Shown here: piece after piece, positions 26,139 to 35,593 of the stretch | Layout: every line of letters begins with the position of its first letter | Numbering within the stretch: the first letter of the stretch is position 1 | Assembly: GCA_013299045.1 (NCBI GenBank) | Contig: JAAFJX010000014.1 | Location: forward strand, 52,464-116,463 | Direction of reading: 5' to 3' | Length of the DNA: 64,000 nt | Source: Cytophagales bacterium | Lineage (GTDB): Bacteria > Bacteroidota > Bacteroidia > Cytophagales > Bernardetiaceae | Program-made: the position numbers and the translations under genes | The notes under the pieces: model-generated | The model's database searches: none | The model's input: only the letters and a program-made list of their open reading frames with translations | Told to the model about the DNA's origin: nothing

Positions 26139-27404
26139 ATGAAAATATCCGTTTTTGCTATTTTGCTGCTTTGGGGAGCTACTTGGAATGCAGCACAGGC
26201 TGACAACGAAGATAAAATTCTGAAGCCAAGCATCAAAACCCTGAAACTGCTCCCAGAAGGCAATGAACCCCAGCGCCAACTGCTCTACTCCGCGCTGCCT
26301 CTCAGCCAAAACGACCCTCTTATTCTTGAGTTTGATGAGGTGCGCGAAGAGTTCGTGCGCTACACCGTGCGCTTTGTGCGCTGCGAGGCAGACTGGAGCA
26401 GCTCCAAGCTACAAAATACAGAGTTTCTGGACGACTACAACGAATTTTATATCACGGACTATACCCAGTCCTTCAATACAAAAACGCCTTATTTGCACTA
26501 CCGTTTTGCACTACCCAAACTCAAAATATCAGGTAATTATCTGTTACAAGTCTTTGAAACCGACCCTGAAACGGACTTAGCTTTCCAAAAACGCTTTTTT
26601 ATATTTGAAGAAAAGGTGGTCATTAACTCAGGGCAGGGCATGATAGCAGGCACAAGTCAATTTTTGCAGCAGCAGAATATTGACTTTACAGTGGATTATC
26701 AGGCGCTCAATATGCCCAATCCAAGTACGCAATTCAAGGTGGTGCTGCGCCAGAACAACCGCTGGGACAATGCCCTACAAGACCTCAAACCTTCTGTAGT
26801 AGATATGGCTCAAAAACGTCTTATCTTCAACTATCTTATGCCTGAAAGAGCCTTTGATGGCGGTAACGAGTTCCGTATGATGGACATTACCAATCTGGAT
26901 TTACTGGCTTTCAGAGTGGATAGCGTAGCTTCCCAAAAAAATTATTTTGAGGCTTTTGTTGAAAAAGACCTCATCAGGCAGGGCTGGGTTTATGACCGCC
27001 GCTACAACGACCTCAACGGGCGCTATTTTGTGGGCGCAAAGAACGTACACGACGCACAAACCCAAGCGGACTATATGCTCGTTCACTTTTTTCTGAAAAG
27101 CCCAGAGCAAATTTCAGAGGTCTATTTACTGGGCGAAATGACCAACTTTGAGCTGAGAGAGGAGTTTAAAATGACCTACAAAGCTGCCCAAAAAGGCTAT
27201 GAAGTGGCTGTTTTTCTCAAACAAGGCATTTATAACTATCTCTATGCGCTTCCTGACCCCACGCATCCTCAAAAAGGTATAACAAAGGAGCTAGAGGGCA
27301 GTTTTTGGCAAACGCGCAACGAATACGATTTGCTTGTTTATTACCGGCCCTTCGGCAGCCGAACAGACCTACTGGTGGGGTATAGGCGCATGGAACAAAA
27401 TTAA
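26139..27404 (+). CDS. Type IX secretion system plug protein (DUF5103)
   Basis: A 421-residue secreted protein of the DUF5103 family, whose members (PlugP) seal the empty SprA translocon of the type IX secretion system. Seen: a signal peptide (residues 1-20, ending AAQA), then beta-sandwich sequence with the typical VRFVRCEADWSSSKLQNTEFLDDYNEFYITDYTQS-like segment, and a C-terminal carbohydrate-binding-like Ig domain with VYLLGEMTNFELREEFKMTY and KQGIYNYLYAL. It fits with the type IX sorting tail on the protease at 3805. No other T9SS genes lie in the window, which is normal because they are scattered. Confidence 0.88.
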   Translation: MKISVFAILLLWGATWNAAQADNEDKILKPSIKTLKLLPEGNEPQRQLLYSALPLSQNDPLILEFDEVREEFVRYTVRFVRCEADWSSSKLQNTEFLDDYNEFYITDYTQSFNTKTPYLHYRFALPKLKISGNYLLQVFETDPETDLAFQKRFFIFEEKVVINSGQGMIAGTSQFLQQQNIDFTVDYQALNMPNPSTQFKVVLRQNNRWDNALQDLKPSVVDMAQKRLIFNYLMPERAFDGGNEFRMMDITNLDLLAFRVDSVASQKNYFEAFVEKDLIRQGWVYDRRYNDLNGRYFVGAKNVHDAQTQADYMLVHFFLKSPEQISEVYLLGEMTNFELREEFKMTYKAAQKGYEVAVFLKQGIYNYLYALPDPTHPQKGITKELEGSFWQTRNEYDLLVYYRPFGSRTDLLVGYRRMEQN

Positions 27405-27459
27405 GGCATTTTCCTTTGGCTTTCTTATGGAGGGTTTCTTATAAAGCGCGGGTTAAATA

Positions 27460-27920
27460 GTCGTCCCTTAAAATACATCTAATGTGTTTATTATCAATAA
27501 TTTAAACAAGAATTTCATCTTCAAAACATCTTACTTTTTAGCCTATTTTGTCAAATAACAGGCAAAATCTAAAGAGCTTCTTGCGGCCTGCACTGCCTCG
27601 CATCAGACAAAAGAGAATGGCTCAAATGTCAGAGGGTGAGATTTTCTGTGCAATCATGTTTTGTAAAAGCACCCAATCAAAGAAAAAGCCATTCGCTGGT
27701 TTAGATGAAAAAAGTTATTTCTCATCTAAATTGGCCTTTTGCGAGGCTTGATTTTTTTGCTATGACCTATGGTTGGAACTTTCAGCTCGCGCTTCAGTTC
27801 TGCATCAAGGCAAAAAGTAGAGAGAAAAAGCCCAAAAAATCATGACAGCGTTCCTAAAGCAGATAAATCATATCAATCAATTGATGTGCTTGTTCTTATG
27901 CCGACTTTTTCAGGGACGAC
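27460..27920. mobile_element. GTCGTCCC-family element, 461 bp (copy E)
   Basis: The ends are GTCGTCCCTTAAAA and TTTTTCAGGGACGAC. The flanks TAAATA and TACTTA fit a TAnnTA pattern but are not identical, so no exact target duplication remains. The interior has a 67-codon frame (27548-27751) containing RIRQKRMAQMSEGEIFCAI, faintly like the N-terminal part of some DDE transposases, but it is too short and too degenerate to be called a gene. Segments of this interior recur at 50306-50570. Confidence 0.7.
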
Positions 27921-28022
27921 TACTTAAACCATTACAGAGCCTTAAAAACTTTGTAAAGGTTTTTTTGTGTGCGGAAGCTCTATAAACGCCTTTTTATGTG
28001 TTCTTATTCCAAAATTAATCCT

Positions 28023-28030
28023 TATCTTTG
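28023..28030 (+). promoter_or_regulatory. Promoter -7 box for plsC
   Basis: TATCTTTG matches TAnnTTTG and lies 20 bases before the plsC start codon, predicting a very short leader. No good -33 element is visible. Confidence 0.55.
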
Positions 28031-28050
28031 CGCTTTGAACGGACTTTGAG

Positions 28051-28851
28051 ATGAAATTTTTAAAAAACTTGGCTTGGAAGCTCTACTCTTATTGGGCATT
28101 TACGGTATTCTTTCTGCTCATGGCTTTTGTTTTGCCTTTTGTGCTGCTTTTTTATTGGATGCTCGAAGACCGCCGCGCTGGCCGCATCGCCTTTTATTTC
28201 ATTCGTTTTTGGCAGCAAACTTTCTGCGTTTTTACGGGCGTACGCTATAAGTTTATTGGTAAGGAGTTTATAGACCCTAACCGTGCCTATATTTTCGTGC
28301 CTAACCATGCTTCTCATTTAGACTCTCCCGCTTTGGTGGCTGGTATCCCCGAACAATTTAAGGCGCTTGGCAAAAAAGAAATTCTTAAATACCCGCTTTT
28401 TGGTCAAATTTTTAGGTACTTGGGCGTAACCGTGGACAGAACCAGCATAGCAAGCCGCAAAGAAAGTTTTAGGATTATCCGTGAAAAAATTGACAAAAAA
28501 ATACACATTGTCATTTTTGCTGAAGGCACCATGAACCGCACAGAGGCACTCTTACAGCCCTTTTTTGATGGTGCTTTCCGAATTGCCGTTGAAACCAAAA
28601 CGCCTATTATTCCTATGACTATTTGTAATGCCAAAAATTTGCTACCACCCAACACCATGAGCCTGCGGCCAGGCGATGTTACAAGTATTTTTGGCGAACC
28701 CATAGAAACTGCCAATCTTACCCTTGCAGATGTTGCGGCACTTAAAAACAGCGTTTTTGAACTCATGAAAGCAAATCTGGAGGCCTTTGAAACGGGTGGG
28801 CTTCCGGCCGTAACTGCCAAAATGACTAAATTTAGCCATGTCAGCGCCTAA
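28051..28851 (+). CDS. plsC: 1-acyl-sn-glycerol-3-phosphate acyltransferase
   Basis: A 266-residue membrane-bound acyltransferase that makes phosphatidic acid from lysophosphatidic acid. Seen: an N-terminal membrane helix (about 15-38), the catalytic NHxxxxD motif as NHASHLD with H86 and D91, the glycerol-phosphate-binding EGT at E158-T160 (FAEGTMNR), and the PMTICN segment of motif IV. The length is normal for the family. Its last 14 bases overlap the start of the next gene, so the two are co-transcribed. Confidence 0.9.
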   Translation: MKFLKNLAWKLYSYWAFTVFFLLMAFVLPFVLLFYWMLEDRRAGRIAFYFIRFWQQTFCVFTGVRYKFIGKEFIDPNRAYIFVPNHASHLDSPALVAGIPEQFKALGKKEILKYPLFGQIFRYLGVTVDRTSIASRKESFRIIREKIDKKIHIVIFAEGTMNRTEALLQPFFDGAFRIAVETKTPIIPMTICNAKNLLPPNTMSLRPGDVTSIFGEPIETANLTLADVAALKNSVFELMKANLEAFETGGLPAVTAKMTKFSHVSA

Positions 28852-29680
28852 ACTCATTGCAGATAGCGGTTCTACCAAAACAGACTGGTGCTTGCTAAGC
28901 GCCAACCAGAACAGTTATTTCAGGACGCAGGGGCTGAATCCTTACTACCTAGAAGCAACTCATATTCAAGTTATTCTGGAAAATGAGTTGTTGCCACAAA
29001 TTCCCCAAAAACCAAGTAGTATCATTTTTTATGGCTCTGGTTGCTCACTCCCCGAGAAGCAAACTATCATACAAAAGGCTCTTTCTGATGCCTTTGGTGG
29101 CTTAGTCGCGGTGGAAGTTCAGCATGACCTACTCGGTGCAGCGCGGGCGCTTTGTGGACATGAGGCTGGCATCGCTTGTATTTTAGGCACTGGCTCAAAT
29201 GCTTGTGTTTTTGATGGCCAGAATATTGTAAAAGAGGCTGTTAATTTAGGGTTTTGGTTAGGCGATGAGGGAGGTGCAGGGCATTTGGGCAAGCAAGTCA
29301 TTACAGATTTTTTGTATGGTAAACTGGCAGGTTCTCCTCTTCATGCTCATCTTTTGCAAATGGGGCTTACGCGCGAAAATGTGCTGGAAATGGCCTACAA
29401 AAGACCTAGCCCTAATACCCATTTTGCGCAATATGCCAAGGTTTTGAGCACTTTCCAAGAAGAGGCTTATTGTCAAAAACTAATACATAACACGCTGACG
29501 CAATTTTTGCAAAATCATGTACTCCCTTTTGAGCAAAAAGATTATCCTGTACATTTTACAGGCTCCGTAGCAAAATATTTGGCCAAAGAGTTAGCGCTGG
29601 TTATGCAAGAACAAGGCTTAAAAATGGGCAGAATCGTTCAAAAGCCCATAGACGGTTTGGTGGCTTACCATCAGGCGTAA
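28838..29680 (+). CDS. N-acetylglucosamine kinase-like BadF/BadG/BcrA/BcrD ATPase
   Basis: A 280-residue ASKHA-fold kinase. The phosphate-1 loop LIADSGSTKTDW lies at residues 4-15, the phosphate-2 region is CILGTGSNACVFDG, and GFWLGDEGGAGHLG is the family motif that follows. TGSVAKYLAKEL near the end is the adenosine-binding region. Bacteroidota homologues are annotated as N-acetylglucosamine kinases and probably salvage amino sugars from peptidoglycan turnover. It overlaps plsC by 14 bases. Confidence 0.85.
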   Translation: MSAPKLIADSGSTKTDWCLLSANQNSYFRTQGLNPYYLEATHIQVILENELLPQIPQKPSSIIFYGSGCSLPEKQTIIQKALSDAFGGLVAVEVQHDLLGAARALCGHEAGIACILGTGSNACVFDGQNIVKEAVNLGFWLGDEGGAGHLGKQVITDFLYGKLAGSPLHAHLLQMGLTRENVLEMAYKRPSPNTHFAQYAKVLSTFQEEAYCQKLIHNTLTQFLQNHVLPFEQKDYPVHFTGSVAKYLAKELALVMQEQGLKMGRIVQKPIDGLVAYHQA

Positions 29681-29713
29681 AGTCCTAATTTTAGCAATTA
29701 ATGTGTTATTTTT

Positions 29714-29743
29714 TTTGCAGATAAGATTTTGGGCTTATATTTG
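29714..29743 (+). promoter_or_regulatory. Promoter of the 1110-residue SpoIIE sensor gene
   Basis: TTTG at 29714-29717, 18 bases, then TATATTTG at 29736-29743. Transcription would start about 50 bases before the proposed TTG start codon at 29799. Confidence 0.65.
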
Positions 29744-29798
29744 TAAGTTAATTGCTGTAGTGTACTGTGCTTATAATAAATTTCTTTTAAGATAAGTT

Positions 29799-32700
29799 TT
29801 GTTCTTGAAATATTATCTATATATTGTTTTAGGAGTTTTGGTTAGCCTTTTTTCTGGCAGAGCAAATGCGCAGGAAGTGGGTAGCCCTCTCATACGCAAC
29901 TACTCTTTTAAAGAATACAAGGCGGGTTCTGATAACTACGCCATTATTCAAGATAAGCGCGGGGTTATGTATTTTGGTAACAACCGCGGCATCTTGGAAT
30001 ATGACGGCGCTACTTGGCGCTTGATTTCCACCCAGCATCGCATTATTCGTGGTTTTTCTCAGGATAGTACAGGCACTATTTATGGCCTTTACAGCGGTGG
30101 CGTTGGTTATTTGGCCCCCAACGAAAAAGGGTTTATGGAATTTGTAGATATGGGCAACAAATTTCAAAAATATGGCAACGTCCGCGACGTACTCTCTACA
30201 CGCGAGGAGCAGTTTTTTGCCTTTGGCAAAATGGAGGCTGGTCTGCTTAAAACCTCGCTTATCCGTTGGAATTATGGCATCAAGCAAGTCATTGACACGG
30301 AAGGTAACCCATGGCAACTTGTTGTCAATAATCAGCTTTATTTGCACAAAAAAGGGGTGGGTCTTTGTAAATTAGAAAAAGATAAGTTCGTTGTAGTAGC
30401 GCAGGGTCAGTTTCTGGCCGACACCACCACACAAGTATTTGTCATGCTGCCTTACGGCCCTAGCAAAATGTTGATAGGCACTTATCCCAACGGTTTTTTT
30501 GTTTATGATACAAAAGGTAAAAATAGCGTAGAAACCATACAGCAGCTCCCAACAGCCGAAATGTACGACCTTTTTATGAATAGCAACATCAAGAAGGCCT
30601 TGGCGCTACCAGATGGGAATTTTGCTTTTTCGGCTGAAAATCAAGGAATTATTATTGCTAGCCCGCAGGGGAAAATTGTGCAACGCATAGATGGCAGCAG
30701 TTCGGTGCAGGACGACTACGACATTGATACTTACCCAGGCGAGCAGTCTTTGTGGATTGCGCTCACTAAAGGTATATCGCGCACGGTGGTTAATTCACCA
30801 ATAAGTATTTGGGGGGAATCTAGCGGTTTGCGGGGCGTGGCTAGCTCGGTGGTGCGCTTTCAAGGCATCATTTACGTAGCAACCACGCGAGGGGTATTTT
30901 ACCTCCAAAATGGCGTATTCAACCGTGTGGCCGATACTGAATTTGAGTGTTGGAGTTTGCTGGTTCATAAAGCCCCAAATGAGCCAGAAAAACTTATTTT
31001 GGGCTGTGCTTACGGCCTTTATGAAATTGTCAATAATGCGGCTGTATCTCTACAGCAGGAGTTGGGCTTCAAAATTTTAAACCTTTATCCATCTAAAGTT
31101 TATCCAAACCGTATTTATAGTATTTTTGCCAAAAGACTGTTTGGAATTTTTGAAAAAAGCGGCACTGGTTGGCAACAGAACGTGTTAGATTCTACCAAAG
31201 TCCTTATCAAAAATTTTGTAGAAGATGACAAAGGGCAAGTTTGGCTGATTGCGTCGGACTACAGCGCTGTTCTGTGTTTGAAATTTGGCGCTGAGGCTTC
31301 TAAACCCAAAGTTATACGCTATACCAGGGCGCAAGGCTTGCCAGAAAAACTCACGAATGCCACTTTGCTCTCATTTGATGGTCATTTAGTCCTTTCTACT
31401 CTATCTGGGTTTTATGAGTATAACAGCAGTAAAAACACTTTTGAACCCTCCTTAAAAGCGCAAAAATTTTTGTCCTACAAAAAAGTACGTGAGTTGCGCA
31501 CCACGCAAGACGGCAAAGGAAATATTTGGATAAACGGCTTAGATGAAAACGATAAAAAATGGTTAGATTTGTTCAAAAAGAACTCTGATGGTTCATATAC
31601 ACGCGATTCTACCTCTCTCAAAATTATTGCAGATACTGAAATTTGGGCAGATTTTTATCCAGAACCAGACGGTGTTACGTGGATTGGCGGGGCAGAGGGC
31701 GTTTTCAGATACGATAGCCGCATCAAGAAGAACTACAAGCAACCTTTTAGAGTACTCATTCGTGAAGTACGCACCGCCAATGACTCTATTCTTTTTGGAG
31801 GCACTTTTTACTCAAAAGTAAAGACTCCTGACGGTATTTTCAGGCGCATGATATCAGAAATGCAGCCACCAGACCTACAACCTGAATTAGATTACGCCTA
31901 TAATTCACTCACCTTCTCTTTTGCCGCTCCATTTTTTGACGACGAGGCCAACACACGCTACCAATTCTTTCTGGACGGCTATGACAAAACGTGGTCGGCA
32001 TGGACAAGCGCCACGCTCAAAGAATATACCAACTTGCCCGAAGGTAAGTATATCTTCAAAGTACGGGCACGCAATGTTTATGAAACAATAAGTACAGAGG
32101 CTACTTTTAGTTTTGAGATTCTACCGCCTTGGTATAAAACGATTCCTGCCTTTTTGTGCTACATCATTCTATTTATTGCCTTGCTTTCTGTTTCAGTACA
32201 TTTTTATAGCCGAAGGTTATTGAGAGAAAAAATTGAATTAGAGAAGTTGGTCAAAGAACGCACCGTAGAAGTTGTGAAGAAAAATGAAGAGCTAGAAGTA
32301 CAATACAAGCAAATTAATGCTAAAAATGGGCAAATTTTAGAGCAGAGCCATTTGCTTGAACGTAAAAATAGTGACATTACGGCCAGTATTAACTATGCAA
32401 AACGCATACAAGAAGCCATATTGCCTACTAGGCAAAAAATTGCAGCCTATGTACCCAAACACTTTATCTTTTTTAAACCGCGCGACATTGTTTCAGGAGA
32501 TTTTTATTGGTTCACAGAAATTCATGGCGAGCTGATCATAGCAGCAGTAGATTGCACAGGACACGGCGTACCTGGTGCTTTTATGTCCTTGATTGGCAAC
32601 GATATGCTGAACGACATCGTAGAATTTAAAGGAATCAGGCAGGCAGATAAGATATTGAATGAACTGCACTTGGCTATTTCTAAGGCGCTCCAGCAAAAAC

Positions 32701-33131
32701 AAACAGAAAGCCGCGACGGTATGGATATGAGCCTCTGCGTGATTAGTGCAGACCGCAAAAGTATGCAGTTTGCAGGTGCAAAGTCCCCACTTCTCTACTT
32801 TCAAGACCATGAGATGCTTGAGATAAAAGGCGATAAAATGCCTATTGGTGGTGTTTGGGAAAGCAACGAACAAGAACGACTTTTTACTTTGCATACTCTA
32901 CCCCTAAAACCCAAAACACGCATCTATTTAAGTAGTGATGGCTACGAAGACCAATTTGGCGGCCCCGAAAACCGCAAGTTTATGCGCCGCCGTCTTAAAG
33001 ATAAGCTGCAAGAAATTCATACAGATACCTTTGATAATCAGTATATTATTCTGCGAGATTTGTTTATAGAATGGACGGGCAAACACCCTCAGATAGATGA
33101 TGTATTGGTTTTAGGATTTGAAATAGACTAA
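29799..33131 (+). CDS. Reg_prop/Y_Y_Y/SpoIIE membrane sensor phosphatase
   Basis: A 1110-residue sensor phosphatase, homologous to the split gene at 7674-11193. Seen in order: signal peptide (about 1-25, ending ANAQ), a beta-propeller of Reg_prop-like repeats (about 30-690), a Y_Y_Y domain (about 695-770, with YQFFLDGYDKTWSAW and YTNLPEGKYIFKVRARN), one membrane helix (783-803), a coiled coil (about 815-870), and a SpoIIE/PP2C domain (about 880-1108) with KPRDIVSGDFYW, DCTGHGVPGAFMS and SSDGYEDQFGG. The start is TTG (29799, or a second TTG at 29805), because the first in-frame ATG lies past the signal peptide. It is probably transcribed alone. Confidence 0.9.
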   Translation: MFLKYYLYIVLGVLVSLFSGRANAQEVGSPLIRNYSFKEYKAGSDNYAIIQDKRGVMYFGNNRGILEYDGATWRLISTQHRIIRGFSQDSTGTIYGLYSGGVGYLAPNEKGFMEFVDMGNKFQKYGNVRDVLSTREEQFFAFGKMEAGLLKTSLIRWNYGIKQVIDTEGNPWQLVVNNQLYLHKKGVGLCKLEKDKFVVVAQGQFLADTTTQVFVMLPYGPSKMLIGTYPNGFFVYDTKGKNSVETIQQLPTAEMYDLFMNSNIKKALALPDGNFAFSAENQGIIIASPQGKIVQRIDGSSSVQDDYDIDTYPGEQSLWIALTKGISRTVVNSPISIWGESSGLRGVASSVVRFQGIIYVATTRGVFYLQNGVFNRVADTEFECWSLLVHKAPNEPEKLILGCAYGLYEIVNNAAVSLQQELGFKILNLYPSKVYPNRIYSIFAKRLFGIFEKSGTGWQQNVLDSTKVLIKNFVEDDKGQVWLIASDYSAVLCLKFGAEASKPKVIRYTRAQGLPEKLTNATLLSFDGHLVLSTLSGFYEYNSSKNTFEPSLKAQKFLSYKKVRELRTTQDGKGNIWINGLDENDKKWLDLFKKNSDGSYTRDSTSLKIIADTEIWADFYPEPDGVTWIGGAEGVFRYDSRIKKNYKQPFRVLIREVRTANDSILFGGTFYSKVKTPDGIFRRMISEMQPPDLQPELDYAYNSLTFSFAAPFFDDEANTRYQFFLDGYDKTWSAWTSATLKEYTNLPEGKYIFKVRARNVYETISTEATFSFEILPPWYKTIPAFLCYIILFIALLSVSVHFYSRRLLREKIELEKLVKERTVEVVKKNEELEVQYKQINAKNGQILEQSHLLERKNSDITASINYAKRIQEAILPTRQKIAAYVPKHFIFFKPRDIVSGDFYWFTEIHGELIIAAVDCTGHGVPGAFMSLIGNDMLNDIVEFKGIRQADKILNELHLAISKALQQKQTESRDGMDMSLCVISADRKSMQFAGAKSPLLYFQDHEMLEIKGDKMPIGGVWESNEQERLFTLHTLPLKPKTRIYLSSDGYEDQFGGPENRKFMRRRLKDKLQEIHTDTFDNQYIILRDLFIEWTGKHPQIDDVLVLGFEID

Positions 33132-33151
33132 AAATACGGTTTGGTTTTATC

Positions 33152-33895
33152 TCATTTACTAGCAGCGAGTTGTTTTGAATAGTCATAACCCGTTATTTTT
33201 TCTACAACACCGTAAGTTGGAAACGCCAATGATTCTGATGCACTATCTCCATAAAAAAAGTTAAAGATAACATGATAGTTTTCAGTGTCTTGATGACTTT
33301 CGTAAAACGCTTCCAAATCTCCGAATTCGCCTTGTTTATAGTTATTCTTGCTTTTTAGATGGCTAGCCACAAAAACCTCTTGTGCAAGATGCTCTTTTAG
33401 CGTCATCGGTCTTGGTTTAGTAAGCCAATAAATCGTTCTAAAAACATATTCTAAGGTTCTCTCAACAATCAGCTGCTGGGTATAACTTTCACTTGACCAA
33501 AAAATTGGCGTACAAAAATGTCTAGAGAAAAGCCCATTGATTCTAAACCTACTATCATAATCGCTAGCAAAACGGTTCGTCCAACCACCTTGAAGGTCGT
33601 CTGATAAATTAATAAGCACCTTGAAGTTCTTATCAGAATGCGTCTGCAAATGACTGTTATTCAAGTCTTTTAATGCCCTTTCAATGACTAACTCTGCCTC
33701 CAACTTCTTTAATTCTGCCAGCTTGTCGAGCAAATGCGCCTTAGCCATAGGGTTAAAACCGCTAATAGGCAATGCTAGATGACCTTTTATTCCGCCTTGT
33801 AGAGTATTTAAGTACTCTTCAAATCTTTCAAATGTTCTTGGCTGCTCGTAGAGTTCAACCATTTTGTCTATTATAGGTATAAGTTCAAACCTCAT
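33152..33895 (-). CDS. Hypothetical protein
   Basis: A 247-residue cytoplasmic protein with no signal sequence and no motif that I recognise. The N-terminus reads MRFELIPIIDKMVELYEQPR, and the middle is mixed helix and strand with LINLSDDLQGGWTNRF and a Tyr/Phe-rich end. An upstream start at 33970 is possible but would overlap the divergent lpxA promoter region, so 33895 is preferred. It converges on the SpoIIE sensor gene with 20 bases between stops. No partner gene or regulatory site suggests its role. Confidence 0.65.
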   Translation of the reverse strand: MRFELIPIIDKMVELYEQPRTFERFEEYLNTLQGGIKGHLALPISGFNPMAKAHLLDKLAELKKLEAELVIERALKDLNNSHLQTHSDKNFKVLINLSDDLQGGWTNRFASDYDSRFRINGLFSRHFCTPIFWSSESYTQQLIVERTLEYVFRTIYWLTKPRPMTLKEHLAQEVFVASHLKSKNNYKQGEFGDLEAFYESHQDTENYHVIFNFFYGDSASESLAFPTYGVVEKITGYDYSKQLAASK

Positions 33896-33974
33896 TTTTG
33901 ATGTTTTTTTTTGTAAAATTCTGGTGTCTTTGTTTAGGAATGCGTTGTTTTTTTTTGCATAATAAGCCATGCTT

Positions 33975-34006
33975 TTTGGGAATTTAAAAGTCCCTAGTTA
34001 CATTTG
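33975..34006 (+). promoter_or_regulatory. Promoter of lpxA
   Basis: TTTG at 33975-33978, 20 bases, then TACATTTG at 33999-34006. The start codon at 34053 lies 46 bases downstream. Confidence 0.65.
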
Positions 34007-34052
34007 CAAATCTAATACCTATTATTATGCCCAGCATAAACTTTTTGGCTCT

Positions 34053-34856
34053 ATGAGGCACTCGCTTGCATACATTCATCCAGACGCTAAAATCGGCCAA
34101 AACGTTACGATTGAAGCTTTTTCTTACATAAGTGGTAACGTTTCTATTGGCGATGGCACTTGGATAGGGCCTAACGTAACCGTCATGGACGGAGCTATTA
34201 TTGGCAAAAATTGTAAAATTTTTCCGGGTGCGGTCATTGCAGGCCCCCCTCAAGACCTCAAGTATCAGGGCGAGGAAACAACAGCGATTATTGGCGATAA
34301 CACGGTTATTCGTGAGTGTGTTACAGTCAATAAAGGAACTACCGAAAGCATGAAAACCCAAGTGGGAAGCAATGCACTCATTATGGCTTACGTACACATT
34401 GCGCATGATTGTATGGTAGGAAATTATTGCATTATAGCAAATGCCGTACAGCTTGGCGGCCATGTTATCATAGACGACCACGCTATCATTGGTGGTACAA
34501 GCGCCGTACATCAGTTTGTTAAGATTGGCAAACACGTTATGATTTCGGGAGGTTCACTTGTTAGGAAAGATGTTCCGCCATACATTAAAGCAGGCCGTGA
34601 ACCACTCTCTTACGCGGGCGTAAATGTCATTGGTTTGCGGCGTAGAGGCTTTGATGCACCTCAAATAGCAGAGGTACAAGAGGTTTATCGCTATTTTTAT
34701 CAAAGTGGTTTGAATAATACCGATGCCCTTATTGCCGTAGAAGAGGTCATTCAGCCCTCTGAAGCCCGCGACGAGGTACTTAACTTTATTCGTTCGTCCA
34801 AACGTGGTATCATAAGGGGTGCTACCAAGATTGGTGCTAGTAATGATGATGTTTAA
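34053..34856 (+). CDS. lpxA: Acyl-ACP--UDP-N-acetylglucosamine O-acyltransferase
   Basis: A 267-residue left-handed beta-helix enzyme that performs the first step of lipid A synthesis. Hexapeptide repeats run from about residue 8 to 185. The catalytic base is H118 in VHIAHDC, equivalent to E. coli H125, and the C-terminal helical domain follows. Length and motifs are normal. The ATG at 34053 (MRHSLAYIHPDAKIG) is chosen because upstream codons cover the promoter. LpxA often follows lpxC/fabZ, but here it stands alone. Confidence 0.93.
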   Translation: MRHSLAYIHPDAKIGQNVTIEAFSYISGNVSIGDGTWIGPNVTVMDGAIIGKNCKIFPGAVIAGPPQDLKYQGEETTAIIGDNTVIRECVTVNKGTTESMKTQVGSNALIMAYVHIAHDCMVGNYCIIANAVQLGGHVIIDDHAIIGGTSAVHQFVKIGKHVMISGGSLVRKDVPPYIKAGREPLSYAGVNVIGLRRRGFDAPQIAEVQEVYRYFYQSGLNNTDALIAVEEVIQPSEARDEVLNFIRSSKRGIIRGATKIGASNDDV

Positions 34857-34964
34857 ATACTTTTTTAAACAATATCTCTGAACAAATCGTTCTTTTTAAG
34901 AAGATGATTGAAAATTAAAATATATTTTGATAGATTGTTAAAACAAAAAAAACACCGTCTGGCC

Positions 34965-35480
34965 ATGAAACTTTCTAACAAAACAAAGCATATGCCTAAA
35001 AAGCCCATGACGTTTTGGGAGCGCATTTATCTGCCTGCCATCATTCAGGGCTTATTCATTACATTAAAGCGTTTCTTTAAAAAGAAAGCCTCTATTCAGT
35101 ATCCAGAGCAAAAACGCGAACTCAGCGAAGTCTATCGTGGCTTGCACGTACTCAGGCGCGACGATGAGGGGCGCGAACGCTGTACTGCTTGTGGACTTTG
35201 TGCTGTTGCCTGTCCGGCGGAAGCCATCACGATGGTGGCTGCCGAACGTACCAAAGAGGAGGAGCATCTCTACCGCGAAGAGAAATATGCTTCTACTTAC
35301 GAAATTAATATGTTGCGCTGTATTTTTTGTGGTCTTTGTGAAGAAGCCTGCCCTAAGGCTGCTATCTTTTTGCAGAATGACACCATGGCACCAGCTTTTT
35401 ATGAGCGCAAGGACGTTATCTTTGGCAAAAACCTGCTCGTAGAACCCTGGCCAAAAGAACCTGGCCGCATAGCCAAATAA
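34965..35480 (+). CDS. nuoI: NADH-quinone oxidoreductase subunit I
   Basis: A 171-residue subunit of respiratory complex I that carries two [4Fe-4S] clusters. The first CxxCxxCxxxC motif is C73, C76, C79 and C83 (CTACGLCAVAC), and the second is C119, C122, C125 and C129 (CIFCGLCEEAC). Both have a Pro after the fourth Cys. An amphipathic helix near residues 20-45 would anchor it to the membrane arm. The ATG at 34965 is preferred; a TTG at 34908 and an ATG at 34992 are alternatives. No other nuo gene is in the window, so it lies apart from its complex partners. Confidence 0.9.
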   Translation: MKLSNKTKHMPKKPMTFWERIYLPAIIQGLFITLKRFFKKKASIQYPEQKRELSEVYRGLHVLRRDDEGRERCTACGLCAVACPAEAITMVAAERTKEEEHLYREEKYASTYEINMLRCIFCGLCEEACPKAAIFLQNDTMAPAFYERKDVIFGKNLLVEPWPKEPGRIAK

Positions 35481-35593
35481 GCTATTATAAAAATTGGGGC
35501 TTAAAAATACAGAGATGCCTTGTCGTTGCTTATTGGTTTAATCAACGGCAGGGTGTTTTACATTTTGTATAGATACACAAACTTTCAAAAAAA

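Noticed and set aside
27548..27751. 67-codon frame as a gene
   Set aside because: It lies inside a repeat element, its counterpart in copy G is shifted and truncated, and it lacks any complete domain. It is treated as possible transposase debris.
35481..35593. Riboswitch or attenuator before sufS
   Set aside because: There is only an imperfect hairpin (CCTTGTCGTTG with CAACGGCAGG) and no known riboswitch core could be recognised.
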